Assembly (NCBI GenBank): GCA_001414485.1
Contig: LLEY01000006.1
Span: 620,001 to 684,000 of the forward strand
Reading direction: 5' to 3'
Source: Calycina herbarum
Lineage: Eukaryota; Ascomycota; Leotiomycetes; Helotiales; Pezizellaceae
DNA length: 64,000 nucleotides
The position numbers were made by a program, and so were the translations under genes. The notes beneath the pieces were generated by a model. The model worked only from the letters and a program-made list of their open reading frames with translations. It was not told the DNA's origin and did not search any database. Shown here in pieces: positions 55,180 to 64,000 of the stretch (its first letter is position 1; each line of letters begins with the position of its first letter).

Positions 55180-56854
55180 ATGGCCATCGAGGAGATCGCG
55201 GCGGGTTTCTTTACCTTGGAGCAGCGATTATCTTCTTTCCAAGTCGCACACCCACTTCCCGGACGCCGAACATCCAAGAGGTCTTCCAAAGCTGGCGCAA
55301 AATCCGCTGCTAAATCATTGAAATGGCCACATAAGAATCTAGCTCCAGAACAGGTTCGTGCAATCACCTACCCCTCCATTTCCGCCCTCTCGGATTCCAT
55401 AACCCCCCAACAAGACGCGTCGCATTACTCTGTTCTCAATACTGACATGCGCGAAGCTCGCAAAAGCTGGATTCTTCTATCACCCCCTCCCAGACAGTCC
55501 CGATAATACCGCCTGTTTCCTCTGCCACCGCCAAATAGATGGATGGGAAGAAGATGACGAGCCAGTCGCAGAACATTTGAAGCACTCCCCCGAATGTGCG
55601 TGGGCAATAATAGCTGCAGTTGAGGCAAATGATGGCGCTCTTGGTGAGGAACATCCATCTGGCAAGGATATGTTGAATGCCCGAAAGGCAACTTTCGCAA
55701 ACTTATGGCCTCATGATTCAAAGAGGGGTTGGAAATGCAAGACCAAACAGGTAAATTTTCTTCTTCATACTTGAGAGGTGCCTTGCTGATGTATTCAATT
55801 TCAAGCTTGCGGAGGCGGGTTGGTACTATGCGCCAACAGATGAGTCCGATGACATGGCAGTTTGTGCATACTGCCATTTGGCTCTTGATGGTTGGGAGAA
55901 TACGGATATTCCTCAGTAAGTCGCCTTGTGATGCATAATCTATTTTTGAATCTGATTTGAAAAGCGACGAACATTACAAACGATCCCCCGATTGCACCTT
56001 TTTCAGTATTCCTGCCCCGCCTGCCAAAAAACAAACAAAACGAGCTTCGAAAGCTAGGCAGTCGCGCCTAACTACACCCGTTGCCCCTTCGCCAGCATCT
56101 TCCAGAGGTCAGAAGCGTCAAAGTGATGTTTTTGAAGAGGCCCCCGTTGTCAAGCGCCGAATCACCAGAAATAAGTAAGTCCTTTTATCTCTCGTTTCAT
56201 CTAGCATCATCTGCACTTCTTTCTCGGGGTTTCAAATCAATTTCGACTAACTTGAATTACAGAGTAACTGCACCACCTGTCCAGCGAACTCCCACCCCAG
56301 AGCCCGAACCTGAACTCGAACCTGAACTCGAGCCCGAACTCGAAGCCGAGCCTGAACGCGAATCCACCCCCGAAGAGCCTACTCCTGTACCACAAAAATC
56401 CCATACTCCCATAATTGAAAGGTCTCCTACACCAGAAGAAAGCCATACGCCGGAAATGGCTAGGTCTCCTACTCCACCTGTTGAGGCTGAGCCAGTACAT
56501 GAAGTCGATCCTTCCCCTGCTCCTGCACCCCAGGAATTTAATACACCAACACAATCACCACAATCTTCAAATGCTGAAAACAAACCGCCAAATAATGGCC
56601 TACAAACAACCAATCCTTGGAGCACAGTCGATATGGATGCAGTATTCGCTACTGCCGGTAACGATAAACCAGTCAAAGGAGGAGAATTGAGCAATGTGGA
56701 AAAGGGCATGACTGTTGAACAATGGATCAGATATAATGCAGAGCAGGCCGAGGAACGGTTGAAAACAGAATGCGAGAGAATGGTTAGCACTTTTGAGAAC
56801 CAGGGGACGAGGGCTATGAAGGCATTGGAGGGGATTGAGTGTATACGAACATGA
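55180..56854 (+). CDS. BIR1: BIR-domain protein of the chromosomal passenger complex (survivin/Bir1)
   Basis: Five exons: 55180-55353, 55457-55750, 55806-55915, 55965-56174 and 56263-56854; 459 aa. The first intron has a perfect TACTGAC branch site. Two BIR repeats are visible. The first reads LAKAGFFYHPL...ACFLCHRQIDGWEEDDEPVAEHLKHSPEC; the second, LAEAGWYYAPT...CAYCHLALDGWENTDIPHDEHYKRSPDC. Both keep the C-x2-C...H...C zinc ligands. A Lys/Arg-rich linker (KKQTKRASKARQSR) could serve for nuclear import. Then come an acidic Pro/Glu-repeat region with many SP/TP sites, probable CDK targets, and a C-terminal helix (VEQWIRYNAEQAEERLKTEC) in the position where Bir1 binds INCENP. The role is targeting Aurora B to centromeres in mitosis. 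The frame is open upstream of the chosen ATG, so the start is the weakest point. Confidence 0.9.
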
Positions 56855-58271
56855 TTGATTAATTCTGGGTTTGGGGGAGTACCTTGGAGTTTGAAATTTG
56901 GGTGCGTTTTGGTTGGCGTTGGTGCTCATGGACTGTTCTATTCCGGTTGGCGTTTTGGTCACGAATATGAGGATACTGAAGATCATGGTACCAGCGATAG
57001 ATGTCCGAGGACATCTGAAGTCTATGTTAAAATAACATAGAAAGCGATGAAATGCTGTTTCTACACCATCATTCCCAATTCTGTCGGCTTGTACCAACGC
57101 TTTAACTGGATTTACCCCATGACATGGCGGTCGGAGATGGCCTCAGCTTTATTCTTCTGGTGGCGAGAATTTCTGCTTTCATTTATACAACACTATTGAG
57201 GTAGCATAATAGCCTCGCAACAATCTGCGAGATTTGCTCTCTTAAACATCTACACTTATAGTATCGTCGTCTAAGATATTTAACTTTTATGTCTATATAT
57301 ATTATTGAACCTCGTCTCTTTACCCCTAGAATTTGTGAGAAGAACAGAAGGAGTAGGACGGAAAAAAGAATACAATATACTACTCTCTAAGTTTCCTCTT
57401 AAAAAGTAAGAGAGCCCTATATTAGAGGGCAAAGAATCAATGAATAAGGAAACGTGCGGGATTAAACAATTCTTCTAATATAGAGACTCTAGAATTCTAG
57501 AAGGTTCATACTTACTTTATATAAGATATATTGACCTCCTACCTTGGTTTCTTAAAAAGTAAAATGTCTTGTCTTTATATTATAGCGAGGATCACTTTCT
57601 ATGTAAGGATAATATTACTGGATATTAAAATATCTTAGTTAAGTTAGATACTTACGATAGAATTCAAAGATACTATCATACCTGCTTTATTAGATTTAGC
57701 ACTCTACCTTCTAAAGCTGAAACTTGTTTTAGCAAAGAAAATCCTACGATTACGATAGCGATAGAATAACTAAGAGTAGCGTGCCCTTCGACAGTAGGAT
57801 TTCAACGAGAAAACTAAATCAGGTAATAATTGTAGGTAGCTCTATAAGGGCAGTTCTTATAAATTGGGGATTAGCCGAGAAATTGCTAAGGAGAAAGTAG
57901 AAGGAAATATAAAGGTAACGGAAATCACAAAGCTAGTAAGAACAAATGTCACAAGGGTGTGTTCCGAAAGTTATTATTAGAAACACTTATCAGTTCCTTT
58001 ATGAACAATCGATTATACTACGGAAATTTCTAAGAGCTATGAACCTTTCAGTCTAGAGATTAAAGATACCACGGCATTTAGAAACCCAATAGTTGATGCT
58101 GCTGATTCGCTGTAGTGGAGATCAACTGAGTAATGAAAAAAGGCCTTAGAGAGCCTCCTGACATATCGTAGGAAAGGGGGTAGGAAAAGAGTAAGAGGCA
58201 ATTTCAAAACACTCAAATGATAACGAGAAAAAACTTGTGTCATTATCGTTCCTCTTCATACAGCTATCACA
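56855..58271. other. AT-rich, RIP-like island between BIR1 and MAD1
   Basis: The first ~150 nt are the BIR1 3' flank. From about 57180 to 58260 the sequence is A/T-rich with dense stops in all frames and many TA dinucleotides, as in RIP-decayed repeats. No gene can be supported. Confidence 0.55.
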
Positions 58272-58439
58272 ATGGAAGAGATATCCACCCCCACCCATCT
58301 ACGTAGCTATGCGCCATACTCCATGACGCCTGTAAAAGGTCGGTCATCTCCAAATCAGAGACATCCCCAAAAATCATTTTTGCAATATGTACCTCCACCC
58401 TCTCAAAAATTTGACGCCCTTCTCAGAGGTAAGATCTAA
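58272..58439 (+). pseudogene. possible orphan first exon or small frame abutting MAD1
   Basis: An ATG at 58272 opens 55 codons with protein-like content (THLRSYAPYSMTPVKGRSSP, FLQYVPPPSQKFDALLRG) and a TAA at 58437-58439, overlapping the last bases of MAD1 on the other strand. A donor-like gtaaga sits at the very end, after codon GLY-like 'aga g'. It would make sense as the first exon of a gene whose remainder is absent here, next to a RIP-like island. No family is recognised. It may be chance. Confidence 0.25.
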
Positions 58440-60814
58440 CCATCAATCCTCATCAAAGTCCCATCCCTATTAGCCTCCTCATAGAACTCCAAAGTAAGAG
58501 CCGCAAGCAAACAAGGAATACTCCCCCGCTCCTTAACCCAAAACTGAATATGATCCCCAATCTTAAGCGCAAACGCACTTTCCTTCCCTCCACTAACCTT
58601 CATCGTCCCCCTCTCCCCATCAAAAACAATGCTATTCTCCTCATCTCCCCTTGAAGGATAAAAGAAAGACGTAAGTCTCGTTTTCCCATCCCTCATAAAC
58701 GTGACTTCCCATCCCATAAGTGAGATTACCGCTTGACGAAACTCAGCTGATTTGTTACCCCAGACTTTCTTGAGGCGGTCGTTGCGTTTTACTTCCGACG
58801 CGAGACGGGCTTCCGCTTCTTCGATGGAAAGTTGGGCTGCTTCAAGAGCGGAGGTGGGGACGGAGGAGTGGTTTGAGAGGCCTTGGAGGCGGGCTAGAAG
58901 GTCGTTGTTTTCTTTTCGGAGGGTGGCGAGGGTCGACATTTTTATGGCTTCGACTTCTGAAGTGGGGTTTTGGCGGAGGGAGAGGATTCGGGTTTTGCTT
59001 TGTTTGTCGGCTGCTGAGAGACGTCTTTGGGCGACTGAGAGTTCTTTTTCGAGGAGCTTGTTAGAGGTTTGGAGGGTAGAGAGGTCATCTTGGAGTTTGC
59101 GGTTTTTGCGGGAGAGTTCGCCTAGACGTTCGTTTTCTTCCGAGTCGTCGCGAGGGCGTTTGTTTCCTATTACCTCTGGAGCAGGCACCGCTGCTGGTAC
59201 GGCCTTTTCTTGAGCGTCGATATCTGCGTGGAGGGTTTGTACTTCTTGGCGGTATTGATCTACCATGTCTTCGAGTTCTTGAATTCGTTTTGTCTTGGCC
59301 TCATCTACATTTTCTGGCTGGAAAACAGTGTCCTCTGAGTCGTAAGTTTTCAGTTGGGCACGGAGGTATTCAGCTTCCTTAATAGCCAACGCTCGTTGTC
59401 TCTCCAAACGCAGTTGAGATTTGGTTTCACCAACCGCGCTTCCCGCAACCTTGAGTTTCTCTATTTGTGCTGAAAGACTTGTCTTTTCTGCTTCGAGATT
59501 TTGAATAACAAGGTCTTTGCTTGACGATTCTGCCTCCACAGCACCAATTCTCTCAAATGCTGTGGCAGTTTGAATCCGCTCCGCAACTAGAGCTCTAGCT
59601 AGTTCTTCTGGCGAGTTATACTCGAAAGAGCCGTCTGGACCAGCTTGGCTCTGGAGATATGCTGTCCAAGCTAAACGCTCATCTTCGAGCCGTTGTCGCT
59701 GTATCTTGGCTTCTCCGAGCTCAGTTTCGAGACCTTCCATGGATTCCAACCGTCGTTGAAGCGACCTCTTTTCCTCTTCCACAACTTCCACGCTCTTATG
59801 GAGTCGCTTAAAATGCTTCAGCTCAGCAGCCTGTTCCCGGTTGGATGCTTCAAGCGTTCTGATATGTGTAACTTGCTCGCCAAGTTCTCTCTTAATGATG
59901 GCCAGGGTATCTGCATCTCCGGTTTGCGCTTTCAGTCGTAGGACTTCCGCTTCAAGATTACCACAAATCGCAACTTTTTCGGAAAGTTGTTGTTGTGCTT
60001 CTTGCAATAAATTCTCCCTTCGATCTGAATCTTGCTGTAAATCTTCCACACTTTGTTGGAGTGTATCGTTTCTGGTCTGAAGTTCTTTGGATTTTCGCTC
60101 AATACCCCGAACATTTTCTTCCTGCTCGGACTTCATATCTTCAACCTCCTCTTCCAGCACTCGCTTGCTCTCCTCGGCTTCCCGGATTCGTCGCTCCAGT
60201 GCTGCTTTCTCATTGCTAGCTCCATCTCTGATTTCGGTAAACTCCTTCAGTAATGATTCGTACTGCCTCACAGCTTTCGACTTCTCTGCTTCCGCTGCCT
60301 GCTTCTGCTTAAAGTCATCCTCTGCTTTCCGTCGGGATTCTCGCAGCTCGCTTTCGTGCCGTAATTTGGCCAATTCCTCTTCTTGTTTGTGGTTGTCAAT
60401 CGTATAACGAAGGGTTTTCACTTCGGCCTTTAACTCTTCCAATTCTCGTTTCCGCTTCTCACGATCTTGATCGGACTCAATATTCTCTTTGTTGGCATAT
60501 TCAGAGGAAGGCACCCGCGATGTCGATCGATGGAAGTTCTCTCTCGATGGTGGTCGACCTTTAGTTGGTTCGCCCGTCAGGAAGTCAAATGTTGGCTGGG
60601 TGTTTGCTGCGCGTGCGATCGCAATCTAATTCATTGAATCAGTATATGTGCCCGACTTTGAGGGATTTGACGGCAGAAGAAAGAGAAGACCTACGCGCGA
60701 CTGCTGGACCCTTGGGATGCTGCTTCCAAAACTTGCGCGATGCCCAGCTTGTCCTACAGAGCTTCTTCTTCTCGCAGCATCTGTACTCTGCCTGGGGGAG
60801 TGTGATGGTCTCAT
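58436..60814 (-). CDS. MAD1: spindle assembly checkpoint protein Mad1
   Basis: Two exons: 60814-60695 (40 codons) and 60625-58436 (729 codons plus stop), 769 aa. The intron of 69 bp has a TACTGAT branch site. The start ATG at 60814 gives MRPSHSPRQSTDAARRR, and the joined reading continues IAIARAANTQPTFDFLTGEP. The bulk is a long coiled coil of charged heptads. The conserved RILSLRQNP motif follows, then the RLK motif (NDRLKKVWGNKSAEFRQAV), which in other Mad1 proteins contacts Bub1. The RWD-like C-terminal head (LMGWEVTFMRDGKTRLTSFF ... IPCLLAALTLEFYEE) matches the family well. Mad1 tethers Mad2 at unattached kinetochores and nuclear pores. The gene is convergent with BIR1 and divergent from TAM41. 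Confidence 0.93.
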
Positions 60815-61414
60815 TTTTCTGAGCCTCGCGCACCTCACGCGCTAGGTCGTCGTGATGGGTAGTTGTCGTGGAGATTGTTTGGGAAAGGAAGCTTCTTTGG
60901 AGTTGTAGATTTAGTCACGTGGAGTAAGTTTGAAAACAAGAGGTCTTTGTTGCCATGGGAGCCGCTTATCGATAACAGTTGGGCTGAAGATTGACGGAAC
61001 CTGGAACAGCACGTTAAAGGGTGTGTTCGAAGGGTTGGTTTACTCAGAAAATAGATTTTATTTTTGGGGAATTAGATTTACCGTGATGGGCCGCTTTTTC
61101 CTATTCACTCTGTTGTATCTTGTACTTGTAGCTCGCACTTGTTTTCGCCGATCCCAAATTAGTCTCGGCCCAGTTCGGGCCGGGTCCGGAGACAGCGGGG
61201 AGGAAAGGAGCTAGGGACTCTATCGGATTGCGGCCCTGCCCTTATGATTGAAAATCTATCCGTCTCCCTCTTAAATCGCGAACACATCTGGAATACTCAT
61301 CTCATGGCTTATGACCAGTACAGCCGGTAACCTTTCTGCAGCATCTGCTGCACCCTTCGAGTCTTTCATTCTACCACTCCTTTAGAAGAGATCCGACCGT
61401 ACTTATAGCTCGCA
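60815..61414. other. bidirectional promoter region of MAD1 and TAM41
   Basis: 600 bp between the two divergent start codons. No gene is seen; both promoters must lie here. Confidence 0.5.
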
Positions 61415-62958
61415 ATGGCAGCCCGCCAACTCCAAGTAGGCTAGATTCCAGTCCGGTGCTGTCTGCCCACAAGCGGGAAGCCCATAGCTAACTAGCTGCC
61501 CTGCCATTTTGACAGGTTCACTTGGGCAAATTAAGCCATTATTCTTCCCCTCTTCTTCGAAGCCGACCGCGATGCCACCTATACAAACCCCTCCAATCCG
61601 CGAACAACTGGACACGCTCTTTAAATACTGAGCCCGCGAAAGACACAGTACAGGGCACACCTCCCATCTCGGATGCACCAGCAGACTGGGAAGACAATCC
61701 GAATTACAATATAGAAAAATTCTCTCAATTACCTCATACAGATTTCGGGGTCAATCAACATATCTTAATCGACACCGAGTTTAAAGAATCCTTGCGCCAA
61801 ATTCTGTGGAACTTCCGCGCTCCCATCCGATATGCCTTTGCCTATGGATCGGGCGTTTTCCCGCAATCGAATCCCTCTGTGTCGGTGACACCCTCGAGCG
61901 TGACTTCAATTCATTCAAAACCGCCTCCTGCCGTGGTTCGAGCTCAGGGCGGAAATCCGAAGATGATTGATTTCATATTTGGAGTTTCCTACACACAGCA
62001 TTGGCATTCCTTGAATCTTCACCAACACCGTGATCACTACTCGGCTCTGGGTTCACTTGGATCGGGCGCGGTATCAGCAGTCCAGGATAAATGGGGAGCC
62101 GGGGTTTATTTCAATCCTTATGTTAATGTCAATGGAACGCTCATCAAATACGGGGTGGTCAATTTGGATACATTGTGTACGGATCTTTCGGAATGGTCAA
62201 CGTTGTATATTGCTGGCCGACTACAAAAACCCGTCAAGATTCTCCGAGACGACCCACGAGTTCGTTTGGCGAACCAAGTAAATCTTATTTCCGCCCTACG
62301 CACGGCCCTGCTGCTACTCCCACCGTCTTTCACAGAGCAAGAACTTTACGGCACGATTGCAAATATCAGTTACATGGGTGACCCGCGAATGGCCTTTCCA
62401 ACAGAAGATAAATCGAAAGTCGCCAACATAGTGGGAAACAACCTTCCAAATTTCCGACGACTCTATTTACCCCTTATTGACAATCTCCCTAATGTAGACT
62501 TTGACGATACCAAATGTTCAAACCCCGATTGGGCTTCCGATCCATCAGCCAATGTTCGATTGACGCAAGACATGAGTCCAATCAAGCGCGGAAATATGGT
62601 TCGTCGACTGCCCAAGGCTTTCAGGTCGAAGCTTTACTTCCAGTACCAGAAGAAATACCAGATTCCTCAACTGGAATTCAATAAAATGCTTGAAGCATCG
62701 AGTGACGAAACGTCAACGAGGATTAACCGACGAGAGGGTGGTGGTTTTGAGCAAAGAATCGCCAGTGAACCACCGGAACACCTACGTGGGGAAGTGAGAG
62801 GTGTAATCAAGCAAACAATTGGCTGGCCCAGTACCAGCCAGAGTATCAAAGGCCTTTTGACTTCCGGTGTAGGGAAAAGTTGGAGGTACATGGGTGAGAA
62901 GATTGGGAAATATCAGGAGGGAAAGCGGAAGGCTGCCGCTGCCGAGAAGAAGGAGTAA
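61415..62958 (+). CDS. TAM41: mitochondrial CDP-diacylglycerol synthase Tam41
   Basis: Two exons: 61415-61435 (MAARQLQ) and 61516-62958, with an 80-bp intron ending tgacag; 487 aa. The second exon reads VHLGKLSHYSSPLLRSRPRC, an Arg/Ser-rich presequence, before the conserved domain. Motifs of the Tam41/Mmp37 family are all present: FAYGSGVFPQ (nucleotidyltransferase GSG motif), MIDFIFGVSYTQHWHSLNL (metal-binding Asp), and GAGVYFNPYV. Toward the end come LPKAFRSKLYFQYQKKY and a basic tail. Tam41 makes CDP-DAG from phosphatidic acid and CTP on the matrix side of the inner membrane, the first step to cardiolipin. The only start consistent with the splice is the small first exon. Confidence 0.92.
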
Positions 62959-63729
62959 GAAATACTCCTCTCACAAGTGTAAGCGCTTGAGCAGCTTGAT
63001 GATGGACGATTTTTATATTTGTACTTTGTATATGGTACGGGGGCAGAGCTCGTGCTCAATTACATATGCGGTGGCCGACCGATGCCAACCAATTTTCTTT
63101 TGTTGACCGCATGTGCGGTAGGTGTTTGTTGCATAGTTCCAAGGGAGGCCCATTCAGAATTTGGGTCTGGGTGCATTTAGCTAGGAAACTTGAGTGGATT
63201 GTACAGAGACCCGAGCGAATGAAGCGTTGAGTTCACTTGTGCTTTTTTCCTACCTTTTTTCTAAACACCCATGATATCAAGTGCATGGGGAATCCCCTGA
63301 TTGTTGGACATGCTACAATGATTTTTTGGTTGTGATGCGTCGTTTCTTTTCTAGCATAGCCAAGTGGCTCATTTCCCTGGCTCTTTGACTACGTCTTAAG
63401 TGAGTGGGTGTATGGAAATAGATGCGGCATGGACTTTTTACCGTTGGGATTTTCACGATGTTATTCCACTCCTGCCTACGTAATTGGATCATGCAAGGTG
63501 TCTTGGGGCCTTTTGGGGACCCAAATACGTAGTAGGAGTTAATAATTCCTGAACTGATGCGGATGTACCGGGCAGTAAGGTGTTTTTGCACTTGGAAGAT
63601 GGGTATCCCTATCTGTCAACCCGCATTGGAAAAAGTCATTAGAAATATGACTACTTTTCTTGATTCAAATTCGAACTTTATTTTGAGGCATTCATACTGT
63701 TAATTTTTTCCTGTTGTTGTATGATAGGT
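62959..63729. other. intergenic, 3' flank of TAM41
   Basis: Mixed sequence without a supportable gene. A 92-codon frame at 63313-63591 (-) has no family features. Confidence 0.5.
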
Positions 63730-63845
63730 TACTCGTGGCTAACTCATGGATAACACCCGTAGGCAACCCGTGGATAACTCGTGGATAACTCATGGATAAC
63801 TCGCGGCGTACTCGCCATTTGCTTATCGCTTACCCACGAGTAGGT
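63730..63845. repeat. degenerate tandem array of GATAACTCGTG-like units
   Basis: Units of about 11 bp such as GGATAACTCGTG, GGATAACTCATG and GGATAACTCGCG repeat several times with substitutions, followed by a partly inverted piece (ccacgagtagg). Related GAGTAAGC/CTTACTCG motifs occur near 37.0-37.1 kb and 42.3-42.4 kb, suggesting a dispersed degenerate satellite. Confidence 0.55.
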
Positions 63846-64000
63846 TGAATACCATCATTTTTTCTTTACTAGAAGGTCTTGGGCAATTGAATTATTTCAA
63901 CCAAGTGACTTGAGATAATTAAGGGAACCGCTGTCAGCCCATTCGATTATCTCGAACCGTCAGAATAATATGTTGGAGTGACCTAAGCTCTTGCATGACA
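63846..64000. other. intergenic, window edge
   Basis: No feature seen in the last 155 nt beyond generally A/T-rich sequence. Confidence 0.4.

Noticed and set aside
60512..60514. MAD1 starting at 60514
   Set aside because: The codon is GTG; the frame continues upstream and splices to an exon with ATG at 60814.
61522..61530. TAM41 starting at 61522
   Set aside because: The codon is TTG, and a spliced first exon with ATG at 61415 gives a better N-terminus.
1..64000. CRISPR arrays, rRNA genes, bacterial-type operons or telomere repeats
   Set aside because: None seen; spliced genes and Pol II-type layout fit an internal fungal chromosome segment.

Overview
This window reads as nuclear chromosomal DNA of a filamentous ascomycete (Pezizomycotina). 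The evidence is short introns (about 45-105 bp) with GTRNGT-like donors, CTRAY/TACTAAC-like branch sites and YAG acceptors, fungus-restricted families (DUF6594, PcRGLX/PL26, long-tailed NIPA and CorA proteins), and AT-rich, TpA-rich islands that look like RIP-decayed repeats. A helotialean (Leotiomycetes) source is my inference from the protein flavour, not something the DNA proves. I can support 16 protein genes well and a few more weakly.

Left part (1-24 kb) is accessory in flavour: a partial gene end, a secreted exo-rhamnogalacturonan lyase-like protein (PL26), two diverged copies of a small protein 9 kb apart in opposite orientation, a secreted membrane- or GPI-anchored protein, a NIPA-type Mg2+ transporter, a degenerate ER-targeted Hsp70 without its ATPase motifs, a secreted SGNH hydrolase fused to FG-GAP/VCBS repeats, and a DUF6594 membrane protein.

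The middle part (26-51 kb) is mostly housekeeping: a mitochondrial repeat protein, a small conserved-looking gene divergent from LTN1 (listerin, ribosome quality control E3), a CorA-type divalent cation transporter, a 1752-residue repeat/acidic/lysine-rich protein, and the mitochondrial carnitine/acylcarnitine carrier. The right part (55-63 kb) holds BIR1 (chromosomal passenger complex) facing MAD1 (spindle checkpoint) across an AT-rich island, then TAM41 (mitochondrial CDP-DAG synthase) divergent from MAD1.

The most unusual signal is a family of four dispersed elements (35.9, 37.7, 43.0 and 53.4 kb, on both strands) that fold as a class I tRNA. Acceptor stem, D arm, anticodon stem, variable loop and T arm are all recognisable, but 70-290 nt of extra sequence splits the anticodon loop (in the shortest copy partly the D arm), and oligo-T runs follow the 3' end. 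They lie in gene-poor, RIP-like stretches and have no sensible anticodon. They look like a Pol III-type, tRNA-derived repeat or ncRNA family that ordinary annotation would miss.
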